A stretch of DNA of 64,000 nt from Diprion similis (GCF_021155765.1 NC_060114.1:21310501-21374500), one strand, 5' to 3'. Counted from the stretch's first letter, positions 37,201 to 50,963 are shown. Program-made: numbers and translations. The notes: generated by a model not told the origin, from the sequence alone.

Positions 37201-38653
37201 TCCTGCCTTCTCCTTCTAATTCACTTCTGTTTACAAACCGAAGATCAGGCGACACTTACCCGTATGGTGTTTTGTATATCGCCTGAGGCTTTGAGTCGTT
37301 GTGTCGTGACGTTAGGCCAAGTTTGACTCCTAGCGCTGAACTCATGCTGGAAAATTCGAAGTGATGGCATCTGTTTAATGCTTCTTCACTGATACTGGGC
37401 ACACACTGGCTACCGATATCGAACCAGTATTCACTGCTATCCATATCGGGCCATACTTACAATTAGTAGATAGTATCACTGTGCATAGGATTTGAAAGTA
37501 TTCAAGGGAGTATTTTTGGTTACAAGAGAAATGAAAAAAATACCGCTGCACATTGAGAATTATATAGGTAACCCGATCTTTTCCTACTCCAAGAACACAT
37601 CTATCATTACGTGCTTCACTCGTATTATTATTATTTTATTGTCAGTGCAACACGCATGGAAAAATGACTACGTGTTCGATGCATTGTTTAACAAACACAA
37701 GTGACTGATCAGTGGGAAGTTCAACTAATTGAACCAAACTACTTAAAACTCAACCAAAGTGCAGTTATCCGCGTCACTTCGTCGACCGAACGCTTATTGT
37801 TGGCGTTTGAGTAATCAAGGCCAGACGATTTATGAATTTAAAAGTGACGGGTTTCAACGAATAGTCATGATTAATGCAACTCGCACTAGCCCGGAACTGA
37901 TACTTACGCGGAGAAGCTCCTTCTGGAAGCTGGCCCCTAATATTCATGGCGGTAGCAAACTCGCAGCTGTCAACGCGAGGCACATTACCTCGAGTGCCTA
38001 GATTGGCCCGCTTCAAGAGCTTTGAGACGTTTTGAAGCTATTCTTCTCAGATTCCTTAACTCGGTATAAAAAATGCTGTACAATTTCTAGGGAAATAGTC
38101 TAAATCATCAATCAATCGTGCAAGAGCGTTGGGTTCAGGACAAGAAATGGATCGCTCTACTTATGGGAGCGACTCCAGGATCTGTTCATCTATGAACACC
38201 AGTTACCAGTTGATCTTATTATTGCGTACAGAACTACTGCGAGTTCAACACTCATCGTGTATTCCAGGGCACAAGTACGGAAAAAATTTCATACTTTTCC
38301 ATGTGAACAGCAAAGGGGTCAAGAGAGCTCCCCACTGCTAGATTCACGAGATCTATCCAGGTGTAGGTATAAATGCAAGATAAGGTTTTCCACGTGTATT
38401 CACAACGCGCAGCGCATTGGCCGTTTGACCTGCGTTGTCCGTTTCGCTAATCGATTGCGGGGGTCATTGTCTCTTATGAGATGAACTCGTCTCAGCATTG
38501 ATCACAGGATCGATAGGATTATGAGCGTCTCAAGAATGGCTCGATACCCATGATCATTAATGAATCTGCATACCAGGAATATCCGGTGAAGCGAACCCTC
38601 GAGGGCACTTACCGAATATCCCAGTTTTTTTTTAAGCTGAACCCGCTACATTT
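31212..38653. other. Long stretch without a recognised gene
   Basis: AT-rich, with no ORF showing family similarity. Noted inside: a TGTA/TATA microsatellite at ~31309-31370, a MITE at 32836-33044, GC-rich islands at ~34860-35030 and ~36180-36420, and a GC-rich stretch at ~36700-36900 with ORFs on both strands that I do not recognise. It could be introns of an unidentified gene or an intergenic desert. Confidence 0.4.
32836..33044. repeat. MITE with ~18-bp terminal inverted repeats
   Basis: The left end GAGGTTAAAGTCAGTAAC is the near-exact inverse complement of the right end GTCACTGACTTCAACCTC. It is about 209 bp long with no coding capacity. A degenerate relative lies at 17213-17404. Confidence 0.7.
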
Positions 38654-39573
38654 GAAAATTGACATATTTTCATTGAAATAATTAAGGATGAATTAAATAC
38701 CCTATTATCGAATTCAATGCTCCACGTTTTTTGAAAGAAACCTGCGGCGGTGCCACTTTAAGATAAATATGTAACCGCTATGCTAAAAACAACGGAAACG
38801 AAATGAAATTCTGAAAAACTGTTCGGGCTGGAAATGTTATTAGAATGCAGGAAGATCCATTCTACAGAAATCAGTTCTACAGCGTAAATGTTGTACAGAA
38901 TATGATCTACAAAAAGGAATTCGAGACTCTTCATAAATAATCCTGCATGATTACTACTATAGGAAAATTGTTCTGCTAAAAAATTTTCCACAAAATTTTT
39001 TGGGACAAACGATTACTAATAAAGAAGCTACAGCTTTGGACCCGAAAGCGTCGTATGATAATATACTTTTCGTGGAATCGAGAGCCTGTAATTCCAGAAT
39101 AATTTTGATGCCTCTTGGAACCCTGCGACTAATTGTCCCGTCAAACAGTTACACCAATTTTTGGGGTTCAGGGGTGGGCCATACCCTCCATCTTCCGCTC
39201 CGCACCTATTTTTTAGACGGCAGATCTTTAACACTCAACAAAATCGATGACAGGAGCTTTCGCCAGAAAATAAGAGCATCACCTCTCGAAACTACAATCT
39301 ACGACCGCGTTGGACATACTGTATTGTACTTGGTTTTCGGCGGACATGTCTCGTCCAGAGGTGGCTTGCAAATAATGTTTAATAAGTTTTCAATTCTGGT
39401 CCGAACAGTTTTTCAAAATTTCTTTTTGTTACCGTTGTTTTTAGCGTCGCGGTTACAGGTTTATCTTGAGGTGGCACCGCCGCAGGTTTCTTTCAAAAAA
39501 CGTGGAGCATTGAAGTCGAAAATAAGGCATTTAATTAATCCTTAATTAGTTCATTGAAGATATGTCAATTTAC
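38654..39573. repeat. ~920-bp inverted-repeat element with ~190-bp arms
   Basis: The left arm 38654-38845 and right arm 39380-39573 are inverse complements with few differences. A core of about 44 bp, beginning TTCAATGCTCCACG and ending GGCGGTGCCAC, is identical in both. Outside it the match continues with AATTGACATAT and, inwards, CTAAAAACAACGG and TGAAAAACTGTTCGG. The ~535-bp spacer carries short unrecognised ORFs. This looks like a foldback transposon or an inverted duplication. Confidence 0.85.
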
Positions 39574-42500
39574 GAATAGAGCGGTTCCACCTCGACATAG
39601 CTTATATTCTCAACGTTTGCGTAGGGTTACGTAGAAATTCGTGATGTATACAGAATCAGCTATGTACGAAACGTGGGATCCGAACTTCAGCAATACGTGT
39701 ACCGAATGGGAGTTGCGCATCGAGTAGCCGGCAGCACCAACTTATGCAGTCTTGGTACATGCCAGCTTACTACCTTATTGCCTTATAAGCGCCTCAATGC
39801 TTTAACCGTGCCGGTTAAGACCGGTTTTTGAATCAATCTTGATTCTTGCTGATACTAACGTATGTATACCTACCGCAGATACAGACGTAACTGCGTTTAT
39901 TATAACACAGTAGAGGGATTAGGCACAAGTCTAATCTCTTAACATTCGAAATCTGTTCCAATAGTCAATACTGTTTCTATATCGATCTATAATTCCCAAG
40001 TGCTTCGACCGATGTGTCGTCTACTATGCATGGAGCTCATGTTGACTAAAGTAGTTACTTCAGACAGTACCCACTTGCTGGCTCGTTAATGCATACAATT
40101 ATACTGAACATACCTGAAATCCGTAGGTTTCAGAATATTTTTTAAACGTTCGTCACGGGTAAATTTCTGAATTCATCTCACAAGTTTGCGTAGCGTCATG
40201 CGTGGATGATCAACGAAAATACTATCGTCATACAAGATGGGTTATACCTTCGATGTTGCAACTACAGCATGAATTAACTGCAACGAATAGGTTACTGCAA
40301 CAATTGAAATGTGACTTTCGCCGATCATGAATATATCCTAATTACAAGCTGCTTAGCAATAGCGTCCTTTCTTACTATATCCACTCCTCTGTTCTCTTTT
40401 TCGGTCCTTTAATACCGTAAAATTCTATGAATTTTCCAAAATGCACCTGTATCCTGTTCAAAGTCGGGCCCTTTTGTACAGTCGACACCAATTTACTGTT
40501 CGGAAATATATACACATAAATACATGCATGCACGTTTCTCCGTCTATCCTAAGTGTATTCATAGCACGCGTGTGTGGTAAATGTGCAGGCTATAGTAAAT
40601 AGTTGCTATGAGGGGGTCGCTTGGGCACAGAAGCACGTCAAGCAGAGCCTGGCCAGCTGTCGCGTCTCTCCCAGAGTCTCGCAGCCGTATTTTGTTTTTC
40701 GCCCCCCCCCCCCCCCCCCCCCCGCCCCATGCGCTGTAACTCGCCGCGTGCAAGGCTGCCCTCCCTCCTACCCTTTCCTTTCCGCTCTGCGCTTCAGAAA
40801 CCTGCGCGCGCGCGTGATGTGTTTGATGAGAACTCGTGTATGTTGTTCCTATCGAGACGAAAAGAACGCTGGACGATAACTCGGAAGAATTGTTCTCTTA
40901 CTGTCCTGGAAGAAGAACTCGCGTATTTCTTCAAAGATTGAACATAGGTCAAGAGTATTTTTTGAAGATAATTTTCTGTTTTGTGTTGAAATTCTTTCTT
41001 CGTATTTAGTGGTATAAGTGGTACCACTATAGAAGTCATTTAATTAAATAATAAATTTTGTGCCGAAGGAGAAAAAGTTGTGCATGTCAGATATTTGTGC
41101 GCATCTGATCACCCCGTATGTTGGTTAAATATAGATTGCTTGTTGCTGTTATTGTTATGGCTCACGCCGGCGGGCCAGGCGCTAAGCTTGGCAGAGTAAT
41201 TACGGCAGCGATTTACAATTAAATGTGTATACATACGTTTCATACATATACGGGGTATCCCAAACTCACTGAGGAAGTCGTAATTTTTGATTACCAAAAG
41301 ACAAGTTTCTTGAAATCACGTTAAATGAAAAAACTCTGATGGCGAATGGGTGTTAAAAATCACGGCGTGTACGGCTTGGGAGTTGAGAACTAATAACGAA
41401 TTATAAGAAATACGCCATTTCTTTTGTTCAATCGTGTAATGGAGTAATAGAACAAGCGTAATATATTTAGAATATATATTCTGCGATTTCGTTTGCACAA
41501 GTTACCATCGCTTGCGTCTGACCCGCATTTGCAGTATGTATTCCATCATGCTCAAGTGCCCTCGGAGCGCCTACATAACTGAATCGGGCAAAATGAACAG
41601 AGGAAATCAAGCAACGACGTGGATCGGTCGCACGCAATCAGTGATCTGTGCGTTCTCGGTGCTCCAAGCCTGCTATGGAACCTGTTTTAAATCTCCCACC
41701 AGCAGCGCCTCCTCTCCTTTTCCCATGTTTCTCTCGCCCCCGGCCGCCATGGAAGATTGACGCTTGCTCCAGGCGCTCTGGCTTCACGCTCCACACAACC
41801 AACATCAACTGCTTCAAACAAAATGAAAAAGACAATTCAGTTGGGCCGATACTCCGGGTATCGTTCGACGAGTCGCCCCTGTAAGACGTATCGCATCAGC
41901 ACCTTATATGCTTGCTTCAATTACTTGCGACCTGCGTTTATTTCACTAACTGCAGGGAAAGTGGGTTCACGTTTTGTGTAGGTGTAGATAAGATTCGATT
42001 CTCGTTTCCGCATCTGTAACGTGTCGACGTAACTCGGGCAAACTATAATAAGAGAGAATGAAGTTTCTTGCATTCTCTCATCCGTAACCAAAGATAGAAT
42101 TGAGAAGAATTTGGAAGCTGATTTCTAAAATATGTTCATCCATTATGATGGGTAGTTGTAGAAAATCGCACGTGAAAAATCTTGGGATTCTGATGTTTTA
42201 TAAACTATATTCCTGGATACAATATTAGGGCAGCAGTCGATCGATATGAATACAGGAACACATGTAATACCGAGCGAATTAGCAAACCAAATTTTGCACT
42301 TTTTGCACTTCTGAGTTATGAAATCATTTTAAACTTTCAAAAATTATGCAACCTGCAATTGTGCTTGTGTGGTTAATTGGAAAAGTTTGCAAAATTCGAG
42401 GAAACATGATATAAATATATTATCAGCTGATCCTATTTCGCTTTGAGATTATGACATGCTACTTTACACTTGCATACAATATTCTTTTGCATCATTTCAA

Positions 42501-45327
42501 CAATTTTCCAAACTTTTCTTACTCAATGGATAGTCATGATTAACTCTAGCACTTCTCAAAGTTTAAACAAGATAATTTTATCGCAGTAGAAGAGAGATTG
42601 TAAAGTGAGACGCGATGAACTTATCGATAAAATGTGAAGGTCTAACATCCCCTGGAGGCAATGACAAATTAATAGGAATCTGGATTGGAATACAGTTTAG
42701 AATACACAGTCAGTATCCGTGAACACAGTCAGCCGGTCAGCTGCTGCTTCCGGCGGAGGAAACCTCTATAAAACTGGCTGAACTGCTGCAGAACGTATGG
42801 CAACATCGCGTTACAACGAGCCCGCCAGCACAACCTGGCAATCTTTAAAAAAATTTAATGGAAATCGTCTGACGTGGTAGTAGCGTAAAAGGCTACGCCA
42901 CGCTACGAGGATACGAGGAAGATTGATTGAGTAACAAGAGTAAATCATAAACACGCTGACTGTACTTTGGGTGTATATATATGTCAATGTATAGGAGAGC
43001 ATAGGTGCTTAAAACCGTGGCTATAATGTACCTACGAATTACATCGGCCATCTCGACTCGAAAACACAGAAACGAGTCCCTGCCAAATTGATGCGTAGTT
43101 ATGTGTGGGAAGGTATAATTGGTAAAATATGGAAAGAGTGAATTTCGTTGAGAGGATATGTTCGCAAGTTGCCATGAAAATTGTAAATAAAACATTTGAT
43201 TTGCATGCGTTGAAAATTTACCAACTTCAGATTGCACTCTTTCATCTCGACTTTCATGAACCACCAATAAACATTTGTTGCAAAAGGTTTAGTTGCCTAA
43301 TCTCATAATAGCGGAATATTTTATCACGATAACTATTCAACATTTCATCTTTTTTTTTTTGTTGTTGTCTTACTTCACCGCTTTACGTATACATAAGTTT
43401 GTCGAGGATTTTGCAATTTATTTTCTTAGCGCTAAATTTTTCATTACAAACATTTATAGCTGAGCTTTAACTTTAATTCTTAAACCCAATATATATTTAC
43501 TGATTCTAGGTTTCGAGTAAATTGTTGATTGTAAAAGTGGGACAATTCTATTTCAAGTCAAAGTTGCCAAATACTGTGAAATGTTGCTGCATCACTGAAA
43601 AATTATTGCCATCAATGGCTTTCTGAAACCGTTAAAAATAGAGTTACAACACTTCTACAATATTAGGTTCAAGTGTACAACCGGAGTGTTTTTCTACTGT
43701 AAACCTTATATATTGCATGAGCAAAGGCTTAGCGGTTTATTGCAGTAGTTACAGTAACAGCAGTCCTTTACCTATACCTATATTGTTTCGAACGAAAGCG
43801 GTGTTCTGATTAAAATCGCATGTGTGCGACTAACGTCAGCTGCTTATCAATACAGCTGCGCCAAACTGTTGTCGACCTAGAAATTCTGTTGTGAACCCAC
43901 GAAGCGGAGTGTAGCTGTTTCAACATCCAAAAAAGATGTGTATTGACTTCGGTCGAACCTTCCTACGAACTGGTTTGCCGTTCTCATTTCAGCCTCAGCT
44001 CCCATCTATCGCAATTAGACATAAGTAATTACACACGAATGCATACGTTCATTGAGTTTCCAGGATCGATGTATGAACAGCTACTGCACTGCCCTGTGTC
44101 AGAGGTCAACGACCAGAGCGCGTCGGTGGCGTACCAGTCGTTAGAGACTGATGTGAGACAAAGAGTGCGGGTATATCTATCGAGTTTGAACGTATATACC
44201 TGCCATAGTTCGTGGCTTGTTGCTGGGTCAACGTGTAACCTGCATCCTCACTGGTTCCCCACTTAGCGGAGAATGATATTTTTGAACCCGTTTATGCAGC
44301 GTCTGCATCGGTGCCAACAATTGCAATAAGCGAGGACAGTTATATATTCGGGGGTACAGAGCGAAATAGCAACGTTGGGAAGCAGAGAGCGAATTCTTTT
44401 CGAGCATGTCGAGATCTCTACTATATACGGATATAAATTTATGTATTACTGTGAGTATTTTTTTTTCTCCTTATACCTTCCTCTCGTGTAGGTGTAACAA
44501 TTTATTTCGCCAATAATTTTATCTGTGTTCGTTAAATTATACCGTCAACTTCGCGTTGTTGTATTTTCTGCCGTCGACTGAGTGCCCAGGCCAGTATAGA
44601 AAGCGGACACGTCACTGCAGGTAACCGGAGCGAGAGAGGATAAGCTACTCGAAGACAGAGAGAAAGAGAAAGAGCGACGGAGAGATTTCTTGCTTGATGA
44701 GAAAATTTATTCTGGGATTCTGCCTCACTACCGATGACGCTAAGAATTGCGGTTCACGTTTATTAGGGTTTGCGTTGCAAAAATCCCGTTGCGGTTTTCT
44801 TTCGGTTTTCCTTAATCAGAAAACTATATGTTTCGAATTAAACAACAGAACCTCTAGAAATGATGGTTTGGTTTTTTCTATTCTGGTAGTGACGAAAAGT
44901 AAATATTGTGTCCCAATAAGCTAGGCTGCTGTTTTTACTACCAGAAAGCCGATATGTCTTGAAATTCCTTTTTGCAACTGAGCGGATTCAAATGTATTAT
45001 CACCAGAAAAATTCAAGACTTTTTATTAAGGAAACGCTCCCGCGACTTTTAAATATATGTATAGAATTCACTTCACGGTAGATTTCAATTTTTTGAAAGA
45101 TGAAACTTGAGTTTCATCAAACAACCGGCTGCTTTGTTACGCTCTCTGAGAATAATATTGTTCAATCAACTTATCTAAGTCACCCTCCCCGGTAGCTTGT
45201 ATTTTTCATATAATCATACTTTATTGTGTCGTCGGATGACGTTGGAGCGTGCAGTTGGCTCTCAGAAAATGTAACAAAAACATCTTAGGATAAACTGCTG
45301 GGAGAATACAACAGTTCCACGATTTCT
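39574..45327. other. No recognised gene
   Basis: AT-rich sequence with no ORF of recognisable family. The only notable features are a 22-C run at 40702-40723 and a short GC-rich patch at ~41640-41880. A polyT stretch lies near 43350. Confidence 0.4.
40702..40723. repeat. Poly-C run
   Basis: Twenty-two consecutive C residues, followed by GCCCC. Such runs are prone to length error in sequencing and can form i-motif/G-quadruplex structures. Confidence 0.9.
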
Positions 45328-45490
45328 TTTAAGGGGGTATTCTGGTTGATTTCGACGTTGAAAAACAATCTAGAAATGCATTGAAGTGGTCTAGTTCAGA
45401 ATTGGGTATAAAATGAGGTTGTTAAGCCCATGTTCGCGTTTGAGATGCGTATACGTTAACCTCCAAATCCACCTGGGCACCCCCTAAAAC
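45328..45490. repeat. Probable short inverted-repeat element
   Basis: The left end TTTTAAGGGGGTATTCTGG and right end CCACCTGGGCACCCCCTAAAA form imperfect terminal inverted repeats over ~20 bp. No coding capacity. Confidence 0.45.
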
Positions 45491-45884
45491 CATCGATCGC
45501 AGTGATTTCGGATTATTCAAAGTGGACTTCATTCGCAAAATCACGTTGACATATCGTACGAGGCGGTGGTTAGTTGGCAGACATGCAACTGGGCAGATAG
45601 AATCACTAACGATGAAAACCCGACGCTGCTGTTGCGGTGTTCAAAGATAACCACAGTTCAACATATAATAAATGACACAAATATAAACGGAATGATGACT
45701 ATAAACAAGAAAATTTAATTGTCAGTTCAGCAAATATAGAGAATAGCGAAAATTTTTTTTTCACAAAACAGAACAAAAGGAGCAACAGTTTCGTTTTGAA
45801 ATAAATATGACATGAGAAAACAAACCCAGCTGAAGCCAAACAACTAGCCTTAATCAGCAGCACATTTACACTTTCGACACAACT

Positions 45885-46003
45885 TGTTAAAATAGTATAT
45901 TGTGTAGCTAGTGCGCGAAGCAGGCGATATCCGATGAGTGTGAAGTTTGCAGCACGAGCCAACAGGCGAGCCTTTACGCACTAGCTACACACGTTATTTT
46001 TTG
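45885..46003. repeat. Short foldback element
   Basis: GTGTAGCTAGTGCG at 45902 pairs exactly with CGCACTAGCTACAC at ~45977-45990. Weaker similarity extends outward (AAAATAGTATATT against ACGTTATTTTTT). It directly abuts the next element. Confidence 0.65.
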
Positions 46004-46176
46004 TAACACATGCGTAGGAAAGTGTTATTTAAGCGGCAAACCAACGTTGGTCTGCAGCGAAAAATAAAGTATATCGAATGTGCGCATGCGCCAACTCTGT
46101 TATTTAGGAATAAGGCACTTTACGCACGCTACGTAAGCCTTGAAGATGACACTTTCCAGGCAGGTGTTACAAAAAC
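45996..46176. repeat. MITE with ~26-bp terminal inverted repeats
   Basis: The left end TTTTTGTAACACATGCGTAG with GAAAGTGTTAT is the imperfect inverse complement of the right end ATGACACTTTCC and AGGCAGGTGTTACAAAAA. It is about 180 bp long and is followed by a T run. Confidence 0.65.
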
Positions 46177-49100
46177 TTTTTTTTTTTTTTAATGAAAACA
46201 CAAATAAAACTGGATAAGAGCTTGGAGGAGGATGACGTCAGTTTTGCCCATTGCCCGGAGTCCCGTTCTCTACGTAACGTTCACGTTTCATGTCACCCGA
46301 CAGGGTGTTCATACGGGGACAACCGGCAGGCGGGGGCCCAAGGGGCGCCGGACAAAGGGAGAGGTTCCGAGCTGGCCTCGACAGATGTTTTCGAGGGCGG
46401 CTCTCAGCCTTCCAACTGCAGCACGCTTAAAAAGGTTTCCCATGTTGCCAGACCGCGCCACGCTGCGCCACGCAAGAGCAAGCCAAGCCTCTTTGTCCAA
46501 TGTTCACGTAGTACTCTTCACGGTGCAGATATTCTCGATCGCAATGAGAACGGCGCATAAGAATTCATTGTTGAGCGAAAGCACAAGAACGCTACGATTA
46601 TGGAAAATTTCCGCCGATGGTTGGACGGAGATTGAGAATTGAAGAAAGAATGATTCAGGGACTTTTATCATTTCAATTTACGTACCATGCAGTTTACATT
46701 CACCCATATTATACGAGTCGTACTCGTCGTGCTCATTAACGCATTTACACTGTTACACTCTGGTTTCAAACGACTTTGATCATTAACAAAATGGAGTTGG
46801 AAGATGACTTGAATCGTAAACGTGGTTATAGGTTAATTTGATACACGTGATCATGTGGTTTTATGGAAACCCGTATGCACGATGATCAGGCCCAAACATG
46901 TGCGCATGAGTGCCAAGAGGTTTCGATTTTCCTGCGACAAAACGGTTGTCAACGAATTCGTGTGAACAGAAATACTTGGACAATATTGTAGCGACTTCAT
47001 ACCTTCGAGATTATTCGAAATTTTAGATTGTAGGTAATATCGATTTGGTTGTACTTGAACCGTGTTTCACACGTTTGCCGATAATTGCTATGACCATACG
47101 TATACATATACGTACTCACCGTTACTGACAACATTGCTTTATACAGTCAGTCCACCGCTACTCATTCCCACTGGAATAAATTAACATGAAAACAATAAAC
47201 AAACTTGGTGAAAAAAGGAGAAAGAAAATGGTGATGATATTTGAACAACGAATGGCGCTGGTGCGAAGGGAATTGGAGAGGGGAATCAGTAATTCCCGTA
47301 CGACAAGCTGTTCGATTAAACAGAAATTAGACCAGTAGAACAAATATCGTACGGAATATTATTCCAAATATCACAATTCCATAGGTTATTAAGACGACGA
47401 CCTATTTTCTGAAGAGTCTTCTCGATAGGCCCAGAATATTTTTGGCATACATATATGTATAGCTTCAGATTCGATCCACTTCTCATGATCAACTCAGAGT
47501 TCAACACTAAATTGTTCGATATGGCGAACTAGTTTCAGAAATATAACTTTATCCTAGTTTGTGACTTTAATTCAGCGATTGCATTCCACGCGCGGACTTG
47601 CTGCAGTTAGCAACAGGCTAACAGTGCCGGCACCCATAAATGATCCTAACTTACACGCCGCGTTCCGCTTCTGCTGCTGTATAATCTAGCCACTTGTAGT
47701 GTAAATATTTCCTTTAACGTTCAACAGCATTAAAGCTAGGAGAGTTGGCGTGAAACTTGTGTCGTGGCGCAGTAGCGAGGCTCACGATTAGGTTATAGAT
47801 ACTGGCTCCAGGCTTCGGGATACGTGACGATACACACACATTCAACGTCTGCCTCACATGTGCACGCATCGATATGTAGGCACAACGAACGTGAGGCCAC
47901 GTACGTTGCGTCAGAGAACGACAGAATATATATATATATATATCTGTGTACACAAAAATAGAGAAACTTGGGAACAGAAAATACGATCAACGAAGACAAA
48001 TCTGAGAAAAAAATAGAATAAAAATACATAAATTAAAATATAAATCTAAAGAAGTCTTTCCGATTGCGTTACGGAGGACATCACAAATGTTTTCAAGGTG
48101 AAGCTCGAGCATCCAACGCCATTTATTTTTCAAATGAAAATAAGTCTCTTGATTGTTGTCATCTTTGTATAAGCATGGAGTGGCGTGTAGACGAGACGAT
48201 TGCTTCAGCACAACTATGATTGGCCTTCCATTTTTTCGAAATGTTATCAAGCCAGCTTTATGGTTTACCTACAAGACTATTTGTCACGATTGGCTTCGTT
48301 ATTGCGTTGCAAATTGAGTATGGTACACAGTGAAGGTAGGGAGCAAGTTACCGAGCAACAAATATGTGTGAAAACCAAACTCGTCGGAACTATTGCAGCT
48401 ATCATTGCCGCGCCTGTATCTATAGCTCAGTAGCCAGTTTTCACAGCAGCAGAGAACCGGTTCAGGTTGTGAATATAATGAGGTAAGTTTTTCTTAATTT
48501 TCGAGTTTCCGTAAAGAGCACACAAAGGTTACATCGTAATTCCGTGAGATAAGTTTACCTGTCTCTGACGTTAATTATTGTGAAATCCTGACTGTCGACG
48601 AGGTTTTCTTGTCATTGAAAAACGCATAAATTATCATTTTTATCACAACATAACGTAGCTCTTGCAAATGAAAATTGGTTTAACCGTATCGCACTTATAC
48701 TGCAGATATGTAGAGTGAAAAGTTTCAACCACGTCAATGTTTCGACACCTGGAAAGGGGCGAAGGGTAGAAAGGGTGAAAGGCTTGCCTTTGCTCGGGGT
48801 CGCTCGCGAATCAAAACTATAAACCGGTTGCATGCGTAAACCCTGGAAATTTTGTTGTTCATTCCAGGAGGGGAGATCGTATTTCATTTTCTCATATAGT
48901 TAATCTCGTTGTGCATGTAGAAATGACGCAACTGCCACAAATCAAAAATTGCAAAACGATACCGTAGAAAAATTAAATTTAATTATCGAAATATGGGTAA
49001 TTTCGGCAAAGCATTAAATTAATGTATTAAACGGTCACGATAAAGTCCTTTTTGAACTTGTTGTATTTCATATTTGTCCTCCTCTCCCCCCATTGGTCTA

Positions 49101-49990
49101 GGGTCGTATTTTGATTTCGTTTTAACGTTTCAAGAAATACCAGTCGTCCGAGGTTAGCGAAGTAGAAACGAATATATGCGTAGATTTCAAAGCAGGTTAT
49201 ATTATATTGACTACCTTGGAAGGAGAAAAAATGTATTCTTATCCTGGGAGAAGTTGATTGGGAATCTATAAAGGTGACGCAAGTCGTAGTCTTATATTGT
49301 TTACTTCACTCACCTTCATCGTATCTAACAGTTGCGTGTACATCTTCGACGTGACGCGGACTAATTTTTTTCTTAATCCCCTGCATCCCCAGCACTGTAG
49401 TTTTTTTAATGTACAATCAGTATCGAGAATGCCGTTATCATTGGATATACGGCTAAATTACTCGTGTCCTTATATTTCTGCACTCACGCCAGGATTCGTG
49501 GACATACGTGCAAATTCAAGCACATTTACTCAGCAGGGGTCAGCTTGTTCGACCCACTATTATTACACTTGAAATTTATCATGTACGCTCGTATTACAGT
49601 TAACCGAGGCGAGGCGAGCTCTGGGGTTTAAATTGCAAATGATTAACTATGAAAAGCGATTGATTCAATGATAGCTCGTTTAAATTAATAATCATCGAGT
49701 TTCGCTACAGCATCACCGCCCTGCTAGACTATGTTATTTTCTTTAATATCAGCCGCTAAACTTTCAATTTAGACCGATTTATATATTCGACATCTGGATA
49801 CGTGCTTTATGTATGTACATACATAGAAATATGTTATACAACTCGTGAAATGAGAAGCCTTGACCCTGCAGAGACAAGCAAACGTAAGTTAAGGTATTTT
49901 ATTGTCACATAGCAATGCGCTTGAATCTGTCCTTTCAGACTGTCTTCGTTGATCCATTGTCGTCAATGCTATGTATAGGTATAATATTAT

Positions 49991-50028
49991 CACGTGTCGT
50001 CTGGATCACGTGGGATCTGGATCACGTG
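49991..50028. promoter_or_regulatory. Cluster of three evenly spaced CACGTG E-boxes
   Basis: CACGTG occurs at 49991-49996, 50007-50012 and 50023-50028, exactly 16 bp apart. The second and third lie in a direct repeat of TCTGGATCACGTGG. CACGTG is bound by bHLH and bHLH-PAS factors. Function here is not shown. Confidence 0.35.
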
Positions 50029-50636
50029 GCATCCGTTTTCAATAAATGTATTGTAACCCTTGGTTTGCAACGTGCCACAAATTTTCAGAATAGGTAGTAC
50101 GAAACAGCTCTTCCACGTGAGTACGTGGCTATATATTTCTCTACCCGTACAATTGCGAAAATGAACCGCGGAGTCTGCAGAAATTAGCACAGACTTGTAA
50201 TACAGTCAAGCCTCAAATGGTTTCTTCTTTTTCATATTTACAAGCCTACGATCTAACGATTCTGCTCTCAACATAAGGAGATTCAGTTCTTACTAGATGG
50301 GTATAAAAGAAGAGATTGCTTTGCGAAACCTATCTCAGTTTGCAATATTTCTATGTTGGTAACGTTACATACATATACCCAAGTTACTCAACCTTTTCCG
50401 TTAAAAAGTTAACAAAATTCAGGCGGAGATCACAATTAACCTCGACGACTGTACATATGCAAACGTAAATCCATACACTCAAGCGTGTTTCCATGTAATC
50501 CCAATTGCAAAAAATTAATAAGAGAGAGGGATAGAGGAAGAGAGGACTGTGACACTGCCGATGCGCGAGTTAAAGTGAAAGTCGTCAAACGGAAGTGCTA
50601 CTGGGGGCTTTTGTTACACACGCTTCGTCTATATCT

Positions 50637-50663
50637 TTCTCTCTCTCTCTCTCTCTCTCTCTC
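50637..50663. repeat. CT dinucleotide microsatellite
   Basis: About 13 CT units, followed by pyrimidine-rich sequence. GAGA-type elements on the other strand are possible. Confidence 0.85.
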
Positions 50664-50917
50664 CCTTTTCCCGTATTTCTTTCTCTCGCTTATTCTCACT
50701 TTATCCCTCTCCAGTCGCCTGACGTCATCCCGCTTCCTCTGCAGCGCCGTTATACGAGCAGTCTGACATATCGCCATAAAATGGCGTTATATGTAGTGAC
50801 CAGATTCGTGTTCTTACCCCGACTCGCCTCTACCGTCAGCAAAAAGCCTACGGAACTTGCGTCATGATTTTTTAAGTGAATTATAGGACTTCGCAAAGTC
50901 GCAGAAGCAGCTGTTAG

Positions 50918-50963
50918 GTATTATTATAATATACAGCATAGTATTATTATAATATACAGCATA
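50918..50963. repeat. Perfect tandem duplication of 23 bp
   Basis: Two identical, adjacent copies beginning GTATTATTATAATATACAGC. Being perfect, it is likely a recent slippage or duplication event. Confidence 0.9.

Noticed and set aside
39000-39545. 181-codon open frame in the spacer and right arm of the large inverted repeat
   Set aside because: It has no family similarity, starts at a non-ATG codon and runs into the repeat arm; not enough to call a gene.
46192-46642. Overlapping plus-strand frames after the MITE
   Set aside because: Two frames open together over a GC-rich patch without similarity or splice support; no single frame looks coding.
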